The translations under genes and the position numbers were made by a program. 61,674 bases of DNA from Saprolegnia diclina VS20 (Eukaryota > Oomycota > Saprolegniomycetes > Saprolegniales > Saprolegniaceae). Numbering within the stretch: the stretch's first letter is position 1; each line of letters opens with the position of its first letter. The stretch is taken from positions 130,429 through 192,102 of the forward strand of contig NW_008246077.1 in assembly GCF_000281045.1 (NCBI RefSeq), given 5' to 3'. This document shows positions 1 through 14,049 of this stretch, piece after piece. The notes under the pieces are model-generated. The model was not told where the DNA came from. It worked only from the letters and a program-made list of their open reading frames with translations, and searched no databases.

Positions 1-992
1 ACCATCGAAGTGCTAGAAGTCTGCGTACCTGGAATACCGAGGGTGATGAATTCGGGAACGTGAGCGACTGCGTCGCGCCACTGACTCGCGGCCGACGTGT
101 CGGTGGGCCACCACGACTTGTACACTGGGCGCCGCGCCAAGTAGAGGAGTGCCAGGATCGGCATCGAAGCAGTACACCAGACCCGAGCATACGCAGCTCC
201 GAGGAATCCTAATACAGCCGTCGATACGATGCCATTGATGACGCTACATGCACGTACCAATGTCGGTGACGTAGCAGAGGTAATAACCGACAGCGACAAA
301 GATAAAGTTGCTGAGGACCGCAATGTAGACCATGGGCGACACGATCTCCTGGGCCTGGAGTACCTTCTTGAGAAGCTCGTAGACAAAGATGAGTGGCAGC
401 GAGAAGATGGTGATGCAGGAAAAGTCGCCCGCGAGCGTCGCGACCATCGGGTCCTGTCCCAAGGCTTCGAGAAAGTACGTCGTGTGCCAATTCAGCACCA
501 GCATCGGCACGTACGCCAGCCTACAAGGACGTGAGTTGGAGATATTGTCGTATGCAGCTCGTACAGGAGAACAACGAGGCCGCTTTGGAGGTACATGCCG
601 AGAAGGTGCTCCTTGCCGGCACCGACGCACTGTGAGCAGAGTGTGTCCATGGCCGTTGTGAGGCCGACGCCGATCGAGAGGCCGCAGACGTTGAAGAAGA
701 CAGTCGACATGGTGGCAGCGTCCACAAACTCTTTGGTGTGCGGCGAGTTCATGTGTCCCACGAGCACGATGGAGAGGAAACCCGGCAAGATCTCGAGCAA
801 GAAGGTCGCAAACTATTGAATCATGGTCAATCAAGGAAGTTGTCGTGTGGTGCACACCATAGGGCCAGCCAAGTGGAGGAGAGCGAGGATCTCAGTGCGC
901 GGATTCATCGGCGTCTCGATGGTGAGAGCTGCCTCGACGTCGCTGTCGGTCGGTGTGCGGGGTGGTAGCAAGGATGTCGCTTCGCTTGTCAT
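1..992 (-). CDS. MATE-family multidrug/toxin efflux transporter, N-terminal part
   Basis: The gene starts at the ATG at 992-990 (minus) and runs off the left edge. The first exon reads MTSEATSLLPP and is acidic/cytosolic. A 45-bp intron (813-857) follows, then a hydrophobic exon with FATFLLEILPGF, SIVLVGHMN, and GLSIGVGLTTAMDTLCSQ followed by VGAGK. The run GLSxGxxxAxDTLCSQxxGA is the typical MATE transporter TM2 signature. Further exons (about 535-244) hold the next membrane helices, and another intron lies near 240. MATE proteins are H+ or Na+ antiporters exporting organic cations and toxins across plasma or vacuolar membranes; the substrate cannot be told from sequence. The C-terminal half lies outside the window, so completeness is unknown. 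Family call is firm; exact splice sites after 535 are inferred. Confidence 0.85.
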
Positions 993-1837
993 GGTCAAAA
1001 TTGCAAGTGGCAACGACCAACGTTTTTCTCCAAGTGGGTGTGTTTTTAAATTGTCTTTTTGTACTGCAGCGTTGTATGCAATTAAATGCCCCAATGGAGC
1101 ATGTGTTGGGAAAAAACACTGGATGTAGGGTCGTACAGTGGATGCCGCGATGGCACGCTTGGATTATGGACATGGAATTGGTGCCGTGGTCTGACCGCAA
1201 TCAAAGAAATGACAGCTTCGTGGCACAGGAGGCGAACATTCCGTTGGCCGCCAGTTAGCTGGAGTAGCATAGTTGTATGGAAACGTTGACGATGGCCTAT
1301 GCATGCGCAGCAGCCAAGAAGACATGCAATGCGTGCAATGCGTGACCGACAAAGTCGCAGACCCCACTGCAAACGCACTGCGAAGTTCTTAACGTGAACG
1401 CCTGCAGCGTGCACTCGAGGAGCTATTGCGATTCGGATAAAGTATACGTCAGTGCGAGGCTATGAAAGTGACGCAAAAGCTGCATGATTTACCCCGTAAG
1501 TAGCGCTGCGAGTCGCGATCGCTTGCTTCAAGGTATTGCATGCTCAAACCGTAGGTTATGGAGGTTAGTGGCTCGTGATTTTTGTCTGCGTGTATTCACC
1601 CTTCGGGGCTTCGCTTCATTCGATGCTTGACTTTGCGGTGACGAGACTGGAAGGTGGTCCGCCACTGTCGACGGTCGTAAAATCAGACACGAGATCCGTC
1701 GATACTCAATACAGGTGGCGTCGTGGGCTATACACGATAACAACAGTGTATGTAAGAAGTTAGCAAAGGTGTTAATCACAACAAGGAATATTAATATATC
1801 CTAGTATCATGCAACTATGGACAGGCGGCGCCTCTTT
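993..1837. other. intergenic, no gene recognised
   Basis: This 845-bp stretch lies between the MATE start and the 3' end of the zinc-knuckle gene. Only short open frames without recognisable similarity or coding texture are seen. It must include the MATE promoter. Confidence 0.5.
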
Positions 1838-3340
1838 TTATCGCCGCGCAAAGTACTTTTTGGCATACGACATGCTGTTGTGGTCCGTATTGGCGCCGCG
1901 GTTGCCGTTGTTCTTGCTGTTGGTGATGTAGCTGCTGCTGGTACTGTCGCGTTTCCGCTTTTGGTTGCGCTTCGGGGTCGGTGGCGACGCTTCCGCCTCA
2001 ACAAACCTAGGATAAGAATATATAAGCAAATGTCAGGTATCGAAACAGTGTACCGCTGATGCCGGCTGCGCTGCTTGAGCGGACACTTGGCCGCGATGTG
2101 CCCAACCTCGCCGCATTCGTAGCACGTCACGTCAGATGTCCGCTTGTTGTTGCTCGATGCCGACGATTGGCGGTACGACGCACTGTACTCGCGCCGCGAG
2201 TCGTAGTTTTCATCGCACTCTTCAAAGAAGTGGGCTCCTGCGCACTTGGGGCAGTAGATGCGTCGGTTGGTTGGGCGCGGGAAAGGGACGCAGTGCTAAG
2301 TCGCTCAGTGAGCCATCGACACTTCGAAAAGAGGATTGTACCAAGTGGCCGGGCTCAAAGCACACCATGCAGCTCACATCCTTGTAGTCATCGTTGCCGA
2401 CCGTGCACGTCTCGGTGTAGTGGTCACGGCCACACTTGCGGCAGTAGTTGAGGTCTTGGCGCCGGCTCGAGCAGTTCTACAATCGAAGTATTTGTGACCG
2501 AGAAGTAAAACAGGATTGGCGGTGTACGCGGGATTCGTGGCCGGGTTGGTTGCAGCGGTAGCAGAGTACGGCGGGGCATGTGCCTGCCTGGTGGTCACGA
2601 TACCCGCACAGGAAGCACGGCCGCATGACCATTTGGTTGACGCAGTCTCTCGACATGTGGCCGATTTCGTTGCAATTGAAGCACTTGGTCGCGAGGTCCT
2701 TCTTGAAGTACCGGCTCTCGCGCCGGGGCTTAATGAGCTTGTCGTCGTCGAGCTTGGCCTTCTTAGCCGGGCGCTCCTTCGTCGCTTCGATCGAGGCCAC
2801 CGGACGGCCAATGCGCAGCGCGTCAATATCGGGCTCGCCATCCGAGACCGCGTCCACGTCGCTCGATTCGTCGTCCGCAACGTCCGTCGCACCACGGAAA
2901 CGCGTCGTAAAGTCCGAGAGGATGAAGTCGTTCATGGGCTCCAGCTCTGGCTCCTCAATGATCGGCGCCACCGGACGGGGCTGCAGGAAGCGGCTCGCCC
3001 ATTTTGAGAGCTGGATAGTTGGCTTGGTGGCCACCTTGGTTGGCAGCGGCTCGTCATTGTCGTCTGACAGATCCGAGAGATCGATGGCATTGCCACGGTC
3101 CTTGCCACGAGCGACGGCGACGTTTGGCAGCGGCTCATCCGTGAGCTCCGAGTCCGATGCGTCGGCCGACTGCTGCTTGCGCGGGACCTTGGTCCCGAGG
3201 TCACGTTTGCGGTGGGCCTTGGGGTTGGACATGTCGAAGCACTCGCCTTCTTCTTCTTCGCTCGACGACTGCTGCGCCACGAGGTACTCGTCTTCGTCCG
3301 AGACGTCCGAGAGCGACAACCGGCGCGTCCTGCTGCTCAT
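1838..3340 (-). CDS. multi-CCHC zinc-knuckle protein, ZCCHC7/Air1-2-like
   Basis: I chose the ATG at 3340 (MSSRTRRLS), since the upstream in-frame M adds only five residues. The N-terminal ~200 residues are acidic and low-complexity. The C-terminal half carries seven zinc-knuckle modules: CFNCNEIGHMSRDC, CFLCGYRDHQAGTC, CYRCNQPGHESRNC, CRKCGRDHYTETC, CMVCFEPGHLHC, CPKCAGAHFFEEC and CYECGEVGHIAAKC. Splicing of short introns near 2477, 2342 and 2010-2052 is needed to complete knuckles 3 and 5 and to reach the basic Ser/Asn-rich tail ending at 1838. Such arrays are typical of Air1/Air2 and ZCCHC7, RNA-binding subunits of the nuclear TRAMP complex that feeds RNA to the exosome. Function is inferred from architecture. 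A retroelement Gag origin is unlikely: no polymerase or terminal repeats flank it. Confidence 0.75.
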
Positions 3341-4053
3341 GCTCGTGCAAACCAATGAAACACCTAAAGAGAGTCGTTGAAACCTCTCTATTTTAATACA
3401 AATTGTATCCGATGTCGGAGGTGTAAAAGCCCGCCAAATTCAGCGACTCGTTAAGATCGCAACCCTTTACCACAGGAGCGTGGTCAAGCATTCCGATTCT
3501 TGCGAGCTTTCCTGTCCGTCCTAAAAAGACGCAGATAAAACCCAAATAGTTCGCAATATGTCGGTGGTGCAGGAAACATCGACATTCCAAGATTGGTGGC
3601 CAACAGCATTATGCTCTTCTGTGCTGAATGACACCAACAAGGTCATAGCACCAAGCTCATCTCGGCATATGCCATGACAAGTACATGTAGTTGTAAACTC
3701 CATTCCCATAGATCAGAGATAACGAACCCGTGGTGTAGTTGGCGGTCATTCTTGGCTTCTGTGCGAGTTTGAGGTTGACCAAACACACGCAGCGGGACGA
3801 AGCAACACGACATCTGCTCACAACAACTCGAGTATTGGCGCTCAAATATATGATTGGCACTGTTGATATCCCATGCCAATCCCGATACTGCTCTGGAGCA
3901 GCTCGTGAGTGCGTGAACACTTGCGAGGTGTGCTGCTTTTAGCGCGGAAAACCTCTTAGAATGCATACTCCGAATGATAAAAAGATAAAACTGCCGCCAA
4001 ATACAACGGGTCATAATTTTCGATTCGTGTGCAGAACCACAGGACGCGGCAAG
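3341..4053. promoter_or_regulatory. divergent promoter region, zinc-knuckle gene / FEN1
   Basis: This 713-bp spacer separates two divergent starts. It holds a CCAAT box on each strand at 3853-3857 (ATTGG) and 3876-3880 (CCAAT), about 175-200 bp before the FEN1 ATG. Nothing gene-like is seen. Promoter role is inferred from position. Confidence 0.4.
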
Positions 4054-5444
4054 ATGGGGATCAAAGGTCTCATGAAGCTCCTTACGGACGAGGCGCCGAG
4101 CTGCGTCAAGGAGATGCAGATGTCCCAGCTCTCGGGGCGCAGCGTGGCCATCGATGCGAGCATGGCGCTCTACCAGTTTCTCATCGCCGTGCGCAGCACC
4201 GGCGACGGCGGCGGCGCGGCGCAGCTCACCAACGAAGCCGGCGAGGTCACGTCGCACATCCAAGGCATGTTCAACCGAACGATTCGTCTCATGGAGCACG
4301 GTGTCAAGCCCGTTTACGTCTTTGACGGAAAGCCGCCTGTCATGAAGAGCGGCGAGCTCGCCAAGCGCACTGAGCGGCGCCAAGAGGCCCAAGGTGCGCC
4401 CAGTCTCGTCTAATGGCACGAAGCTCATGCATGAAAAGCAAACCTGAAGACGGCTACCGAAGAAGGCAACCAAGACGATATTGACAAGTTCACGAAACGC
4501 CTCGTCCGTGCCACGCCCCAACACAGCGAAGACTGCAAAGAGCTCCTCGGGTACGACGATCACGCGCTTCTTCTGTTGATGGCTCATGGTGTATTCTCTG
4601 GATTGGTAGACTCATGGGCGTTCCGTTCATCACGGCACCGTGCGAAGCTGAGGCCACGTGCGCGGCCTTGGCCAAGGCGAAGAAAGTATTTGCCGCCGGT
4701 ACGGAAGATATGGACGTCGTCACGTTCGGCACGCCCGTGCTCTTCCGCCGCTTGACGATCGCCGCGAGCCGGAAGCTCCCGATCTTGGAAATCCGGCTGG
4801 AGAAGGTGCTTGAGGAGCTCAACTTGACGTACGACCAGGTATCTCCTCGCCTAACTTCGTCGACCCTTCCTCACACGGATGCCTCTGTAGTTTGTCGATC
4901 TCTGCATCCTCTGCGGTTGCGACTATTGCGATACGATCTTTGGCATTGGCCCCAAGAAGGCGCTGAACGCGATCAAGGAACACAAGACGATCGAAAACTT
5001 CATCGCGCACCTCGAGAAGCACCCGAGCAAGGGCGTACGCACCTCATTAATAACCTCTCTTGCCGCATATCTCACCCGTGCGTTTAGGTGACAGTGCCGC
5101 AGGACTGGCTCGGCGAAGACGCTATCTACAAGCAGGCGCGCGGCATGTTTATCGAAGCCGAGGTGGCCGATGTGTCCGAGATCGACTTCAAGTGGAAGGA
5201 TCCGAGCGTTGATGAGCTCCGTGCGTTTCTCGTCGAGAAGCACGGCTTCAACGCCGAGCGCGTCCTGAACGGCATTGAGAAGCTCAAGAAGGCCAAGACG
5301 TCGCACTCGCAACAGCGCCTCGAGAGCTTCTTCACGGTGCTGCCATCGGCAGGCGCCAAGCGGAAAACGACCGACGACAAGAAGGGCAAGGGCAAGGCTG
5401 CGCCGGCCAAAGGTGCGCCGTCCAAGCGCGGCCGCAAAAAGTAG
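4054..5444 (+). CDS. FEN1: flap endonuclease 1
   Basis: FEN1 is the structure-specific 5' nuclease of Okazaki-fragment maturation and long-patch base-excision repair. The start at 4054 gives the invariant N-terminus MGIKGL. The model is five exons: 4054-4393, 4439-4550, 4610-4838, 4891-5034, 5088-5444 (393 aa; human FEN1 is 380). Seen in order: N-domain with YVFDGKPP, the KFTKRLV segment, the I-domain with [12 protein letters not shown] and [13 protein letters not shown], then CGCDYCDTI and GIGPKKAL (helix-hairpin-helix). The C-terminal QQRLESFF is a canonical PCNA-interacting box, followed by a Lys-rich nuclear-targeting tail. All four introns are 45-59 bp with GT..AG ends and restore frame. 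The metal-binding acidic residues appear intact, so the enzyme should be active. Confidence 0.97.
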
Positions 5445-6330
5445 AGCCCTGCGTTATGTAACTTTTCTACTACGTTCCCGCTTCGGATTCATGCCACGAC
5501 CTCGCGTTGTGCAAGGAATCGCAGCCGACGAGGAACCCGTCGCGCAACGAGGAATGCATCCAAGGTACCACTTGGTCGCCTGCTTATAATGCGCAACCGT
5601 CACGTCCCTCGTCTCGAGATTCATCGGCTGCTGGCGATGCAGCGATGGCTTCGAGCTTGCATTGTTGAGGCCAACGCTTGGGTGGCATGGCCTCGAAGAG
5701 GTCGGCCTTAGAAATCGGCTGTTAATACGCATACAAAGGCCTTATTTCACTCTAATCAGGTGGAAAATTCCTTTTTAGAGCACAAGAGAAGGATAAATAT
5801 CCAGATTCAAGAATGAAACCAGGTTTTTTGATGTGCAGCCACGCGCCCGAGCTCTCGCACCACATGGTTTGGCGGTCTGTGAATTGACACGCATGCTCCC
5901 ACGGGGTCAGGGTTGAAGTTGAGTGTGCGGTCGAATTGCACAGCCTGGGAGGAGTCCCCTTGTCGTCGATGTTATAGTCGTCTGGTTGCGCCGAATAATG
6001 GCGCTGGATTAGCACCTGCTGAGGAGTCTGAGAGCCACTGCTTGGAGGTACGAAGCCGGATCGAACAGTACCCGACTGGATCGTCATGCAAATTACGGCT
6101 TGCATACAAACATCAAATGAGGCCACGTCGTCGACTGCGCCATGCGGTAGACTCCAACTGGTTCGAATCCCACGCTTTCTGTGGCTTGGCTACGCTTTCT
6201 GCGGCGTTCCGTCGCAGTCGTCGAGGCGTTTGCAGCGAATCTCGCTCATGCGTAATGGCTGACGGCCATCCAACTTGGTCAGCCGCGTGCATTCACTTTT
6301 CAACTTTCCAAGTACGAGCAACTAACTACC
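5445..6330. other. intergenic between FEN1 and RNase T2; one doubtful ORF
   Basis: This 886-bp region has no recognised gene. A minus-strand frame at 5752-6126 encodes 124 residues including TPWEHACQFTDRQTMWCESS, but it has no family resemblance I can name, and it may be chance or a gene remnant. The segment just before 6331 should contain the RNase T2 promoter. Confidence 0.35.
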
Positions 6331-7260
6331 ATGTCCAAGACGGCGATTATGGCGATGACGCTGGTGCAAACGGCGGTCGCGATCGACTACCTCGGCGGCT
6401 GGGTCGAGCCCGCACACCAGCAGTGCGTGGACATTTGCAAGAACTCCAAGGCGGCGCCGGGCTGCTTTGGCCCGCCCAGCGATGCGTGCTATCAGAAGCT
6501 CCAGCGCCCCGGTGACTTTGACTACCTCCTCTTCGACCAGATCTACCAGCCGCAGTTCTGCCGCGATCTTCTCAACGGTGTCGACTCGACCATCACGCAC
6601 CAGAACGTCAACAAGTACCCGGTCGGCATCAACTGCCACAAGGTTGACGTCAAGAGCGAACTCATGATCCACGGTCTCTGGCCCAACTATGTGAACGGGT
6701 ACCCGGGCTGCTGCAACGTCTCGGACACGATCGTGAACCGCCCGTTTGACGCGTCCAAGTTTGCGACCAAGTACCCCAAGCTCTTTGCCGATATGGCGTC
6801 CGTGTGGGTCGACCCCGCGATCGGCAACTCGACCGAGCAGCTCTGCCAGGGCTACAACCACGAGTTCCAGAAGCACGGCATCTGCTTTGGCGCGTTCGGC
6901 GACGACTACGACCTCGCCTCCAAGCAGTACTTTGAGGCTACGTTGGACGTCAACACGCGCCTTGTCAAGCAGACCAAGCAGATCGCCGACTGGGCCGCGA
7001 CGCCCGAGAAGAAGACGACGATCGCGGACATTGCGGCCTTGTACCCGAAGAACGTCAACATTTTGTGCTCCAAGGTCGCTGGCGAGACGCCCAACCGCCT
7101 CGTCGCCATCCGCACGTGCTTCGCCAAGGCCAAGGACAACTGCGACAGCGACAAGCTCCTCCTCGCGGGTGACTTTATGGACTGCTTTGGCAACGTCACG
7201 ACAACGTGCGATGCGACCAAGCCCATCGATTTGGCCGCGTACGTCAAGCCGTCCCCGTAA
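6331..7260 (+). CDS. secreted RNase T2-family ribonuclease
   Basis: A single exon encodes 309 residues. The N-terminus MSKTAIMAMTLVQTAVA is a likely signal peptide, cleaved near AVA. Both conserved active-site segments of RNase T2 are visible: CAS I as ELMIHGLWPNY (catalytic His) and CAS II as HEFQKHGIC (second His with Glu and Lys; the usual HEWEKHGTC is slightly altered). Many cysteines fit an extracellular or vacuolar disulphide-bonded enzyme. T2 RNases cut single-stranded RNA without base specificity through 2',3'-cyclic phosphates; roles include phosphate scavenging and, in pathogens, secretion towards the host. No intron is needed. The family call is strong; the biological role is inference. 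Confidence 0.92.
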   Translation: MSKTAIMAMTLVQTAVAIDYLGGWVEPAHQQCVDICKNSKAAPGCFGPPSDACYQKLQRPGDFDYLLFDQIYQPQFCRDLLNGVDSTITHQNVNKYPVGINCHKVDVKSELMIHGLWPNYVNGYPGCCNVSDTIVNRPFDASKFATKYPKLFADMASVWVDPAIGNSTEQLCQGYNHEFQKHGICFGAFGDDYDLASKQYFEATLDVNTRLVKQTKQIADWAATPEKKTTIADIAALYPKNVNILCSKVAGETPNRLVAIRTCFAKAKDNCDSDKLLLAGDFMDCFGNVTTTCDATKPIDLAAYVKPSP

Positions 7261-7550
7261 CTCAATCCAACGGCTCTAGCCTCGACGTTGAGATATGTAT
7301 TTCAAACTACACCACACGTCCAGAGCTACACGACCTATTTGATCTACCCACAGTGTACTACGGTCGCGAGGTCCGTACTCCGTGCTCTTCACAGTAGGTC
7401 GTATTGGCGGTTGACGACGCCAGCAATCGCAAATACTGCAACGCCCGAAGACCTCTATGGTGATGGCGCGTACTTTCTGTGGTCCTGAATCGTGCAGCTA
7501 TCTTTGGGGCAAGCGTTTTCCCGTTGCTTCTCTCCTATTTCGATCGAGCG

Positions 7551-10530
<2,980 letters not shown>

Positions 10531-10857
10531 AATCTGTTTGTCTACCTCTACATACACAATGACGATGCATGCAATGATCGATAACAGTGTATTACTCACT
10601 GCTTCCAGTGCAGGCATTGGCGTCGAGAGGCGTTATATGGGCTCATATTACGCAGTGTCCTCGCAGTGTCGGGTAGTAGGGTGGGCAGAAGCAAGTGTGA
10701 GCACTTCCTCTGTACAACGTCGCTACGTAAAGTTGCATAGCAGCCATCGCAGAAATCAACCAAATTGATACTGGTTTGGTAGTTTAGTCAAGCGATTGGC
10801 AGCTCTAAACAGTAAGTGCATTTTGCACAGGATATATTCGAATGAGCTCAAGTGACA
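10531..10857. other. convergent 3' spacer, nothing seen
   Basis: This 327-bp interval lies between two convergent stop codons. No coding signal or structured element was noticed. Confidence 0.5.
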
Positions 10858-11811
10858 CTAGTACAACGCCACAAAGTAGAATACGACGATCCACACTAAG
10901 CTTGTGATCGCATCGCGATGGGCGCTGGGGCTCGCTGCTGTGGCCAGCAAAAGGAGCGAGTCGTCCACATCCAAGCACGTCCCGTTCGCTGCGTCGACGA
11001 TCTCGACGGGGTACTTTTCGTAAAAGACGGGTTTGGCGGCGCCATTGTCGTTGAGGAAAAGGAAGGCCGAGCTGCACGTGTTCTCAACCGCATCGCACGG
11101 GGCGTTGGCAAAGCCACTCGGAACGTCCGTGGCGACGCACGGCGTAGGCTGGCAGTAGAAGGTCTGCGTCATGGCGCTCTGGCACACATACGCGCCGGTC
11201 GAGCATGTCGACCAAGTCTGCGATGTCGCCTACAAACCGCTTCCTTCCTCTGCTGCACGAGGCGCTACGTACGGGGTTGTTGGGCGAGCACACCGAGCCG
11301 CGGTATGCCAGCTGGTTCAAGCCGCACGAATCAAAGTTGGCGGGCGCGGCAAGGGCCGCGAGCCGACTGCACACTTTAAATGTCTTTGGTGTCGTAAAGA
11401 ACGAAGCACTGATGGGTGGGGAGAGAAACTGTGGGGAAAATGGATTGCAGGCTGCGCACATGACGCGGGCGAGGCTCGTCTTGGCGGGGTTCAGCGTCTC
11501 AGCGCAAGTTGCGCCTGTTTATAGATGACATCGATGGGACCTTAGCACGTGGATATACCTGCCGAGATGAGCTGTAAGAACTGGGTTAGGATAGCTTGGT
11601 CGTGCGCGGGAAGGCAGCATCGGGCCTGCGTGAACGGGCAAAACGACAGCGGGTACCGTGCTGACGTCTATAGACGCCACGTATTTCAAGGACATTCATT
11701 TGGCCACTGGCATCGTACCAATGCTGCACTCATTCCGCTGGCCAAGCACATAGTAGCGTCTGCCGACGCAAGGAGGAGACACACGACGCCAAGCATCCGG
11801 GCGATGTCCAT
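10858..11811 (-). CDS. secreted cysteine-rich protein with C-terminal hydrophobic tail
   Basis: The ATG at 11811 gives MDIARMLGVVCLLLASADA, a clear signal peptide. Four GT..AG introns assemble a Cys-rich chain: LSFCPFTQARCCLPAHDQ, then ACNPFSPQFL, then KVCSRLAAL and FDSCGLNQLAY, then WSTCSTGAYVCQSAM and QTFYCQPTPC. The last exon ends with SLVWIVVFYFVALY, a hydrophobic segment right at the stop, suggesting a GPI-anchor signal or a membrane tail. One intron (about 106 bp) is longer than usual here. I do not recognise the family; the CC pair followed by spaced cysteines faintly recalls folate-receptor-like domains, but this is weak. It would sit at the cell surface or wall, and an effector-like or adhesion role is speculation. 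Confidence 0.6.
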
Positions 11812-12937
11812 GGTCGCTGCGACGCGTCGGTTTCGACCTGTGAAAAAGGCGGGCTTTTCCTCGTGTCTTTATCCGGTCAAATGCAATTTCGGGAAGTTTC
11901 GCGGTTCCAAAAGCACAGGCACGTACAGTATGTACACATAAGCTCGACGACATCAATACTTGAATACACGGTGGGCTGGGCACGCGGACGTCACAGACGC
12001 ACAGCAGAATGTAAGCTGTATTTGAGTCCATAAAGTAGCTCAAAGCTTATGTCATCCTCCCAACGAACACAACATAGTCTAGTTTAGTATTGTCTATTTA
12101 TACAGAAGACCCACTTGTACAACAGCAGCGCGCGGTAGCTCCTTGTGTCATCTCCACGTCGCTCCGACGGGGTGATCATCATCCATGCTAGAACCCCCTT
12201 TCACCAACCGAAACCTATGGGTCATCAACGGAAACACCCCAGTGTTACCTCCCGTCTTTTGAGGCTCTAAATCCCTGGAAAATGTGTCGTAGTATTACAT
12301 AGCTATTTAGTTTCAATTCGTATTTTACGACACAGAACACATGCGAGTACTAGTAGTAGCGGGGTGTTGAGGGTGGCGAGATCATACCTTTGTGCCATTG
12401 GGTCCGTTCGAGCGAGGTTAATGCAACGGCCACACCATCAACGCGCGCCCGTCACGAGGATAAAGCTGCTAGTGTATCCGCGTCGTCCACGGAAGGGTGT
12501 GCAGCCAACCACCGACAAAGGTCTTGTCAGCCGGCGTCAATCGCGGAACGTTTTGCATTGGGAGTCGCATGGTCAGAAAAAGTTGCGCTGACTTGGCCTT
12601 CATGTCGTACCGCATCGTAAACCCGGCAGCTTCCTATGCGTGGACGGGTCGTCTACTAGCGACGGACGCGGTGCAACAGCGTCGTGGTTCGGGAGATGAG
12701 GATAACGCGAGGCAATGTCTTGGGCATAGGAGAAGGCCCTGGCGGGCAGCCGCCATTGACCAAGGTTGCGTACAGATATGTATCATCTACCCATGTCGAT
12801 GTGAAGACACAATGGCAAACCGTAGCTCACAACACAAACGTCTCCTGGGCGGCGGTGGATGCAGTTTCGTTGATGCAAACGACGAACGGGATGCCATGGG
12901 TGAAGAACTCACATTTTCGCACGCAAAAGTCGTGCTG
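11812..12937. other. gene-poor region
   Basis: Apart from the promoter of the Cys-rich gene, I see no intact gene. Short open frames on both strands do not resemble known families. A short segment at 12856-12883 is an inverted match (24 of 28 bases) to 13698-13725, on the far side of the decayed LRR-like repeats. Confidence 0.4.
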
Positions 12938-13650
12938 CAGGACGTCCGTCTCGACGCGAGCACCGCGACACTGCACCGGCTTACTTCGGTGCTCGCGAGG
13001 GACTGCACTGTCGTGCACGTTTCCTCCTACGCGACACCCGATGGCCTGGTCATCGACGACGACATTCGCTCCGCTGGTGATGCTCACCGAGTGGCTTCCG
13101 AGCACCAAGATGCAACTTGTTGTTCTCACGTGGTACGTGGTGCTCGCCTCCTGCAGGTCGATATGTCCCTGAGACGAACACGACGTGAGAACCCTCTCTT
13201 GAAGGCCACGCATGGGTTTCCGGACATGGTCGGACAAACGGCAACGAGCGTCCGCAAGAATTTGAACGGAAGTCCCGACGAGGTGTGGCAGAGTCTCAAC
13301 ATGGAGTCTCCACAGCCCAACACGAGCGCTACACAGTAGTAATTTTGCGTTATGTTTGACAAGGAAATTGTGTGCCAGTGGGAGCACTTTTCGTTGGTCT
13401 TTGCGTCAACAGCAAACTCGATGGTGACAAAAGCTGTGCTGCAGGACTTCCGGGTCGACGCTAACCCTGCGTCGTTGCGGCTATGTCTACCTAGCTTCGC
13501 TACAAACAACAGCCTCGTCGTGGGCCCCTTTGGCACAGCGACATTCGGCCTGCTGGTGATGCTTGCAAAGTGGCTTCCAAGCACCAAGATGCGGCTCGTC
13601 ATTCACGTGGTGCTCGTCTCTTGCCGCAGGCTCATCCATACCAATGTGTC
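12938..13650 (+). pseudogene. two decayed tandem copies of an LRR-like coding segment
   Basis: Two stretches, about 12938-13165 and 13431-13650, align directly at roughly 75-80% identity by eye, offset by about 480-490 bp. Copy 1 contains VVLQDVRLDASTATLH and, in another frame, MLTEWLPSTKMQLVVL; copy 2 contains AVLQDFRVDANPASLR and MLAKWLPSTKMRLVI. The pattern of Leu at fixed spacing and the WLPSTK phrase resemble ribonuclease-inhibitor-type LRR units common in oomycete proteins. The frame changes within each copy without convincing introns, so I read this as a duplicated, decayed LRR gene fragment. A live gene with unusual splicing is the alternative. Confidence 0.4.
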
Positions 13651-14049
13651 TTGCACCAATGATTATTTGTGTAGACGGTGTCGTGCAGCACCCAGTTGTC
13701 GCTTGCATCGAGGAGACTGCATCCAGTACAACTTTGAAGCACGTTCTACATGTGCTGCTTGGTTGCGTTTTGAAAAAGCAAAGCGTCTGAAACGCCCGGC
13801 GGGAAAAGCTGCGGGCAACGAGACAGTATGACCGAGCAGCGACCACAGTTCTTTACGGTGCTGCCGTCGGCGCAAACTCCCCTGCGTGTCATAAACGGCA
13901 CGCGCTTACCTGCGGTCGCCACGCCAACGTCCCCGCTGTAAAACATTCCGCGTCGCTTAGCACTAACACACTCAAAATCTTTATGATCTAGGCCAGGCAT
14001 GACACGGTGGTATCACCGGCGGTCCGCCAAGCAGCTGAGTCCGGCAGCC

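Noticed and set aside
1838-3340. Retroelement Gag origin for the CCHC zinc-knuckle gene
   Set aside because: There is no polymerase, integrase or terminal repeat nearby, and a spliced seven-module array fits the Air/ZCCHC7 family instead.
6110-6190. tRNA-like T-loop GTTCGAATCC at 6161-6170
   Set aside because: The flanking five-base arms do not pair, and no acceptor, D or anticodon stems can be drawn around it.
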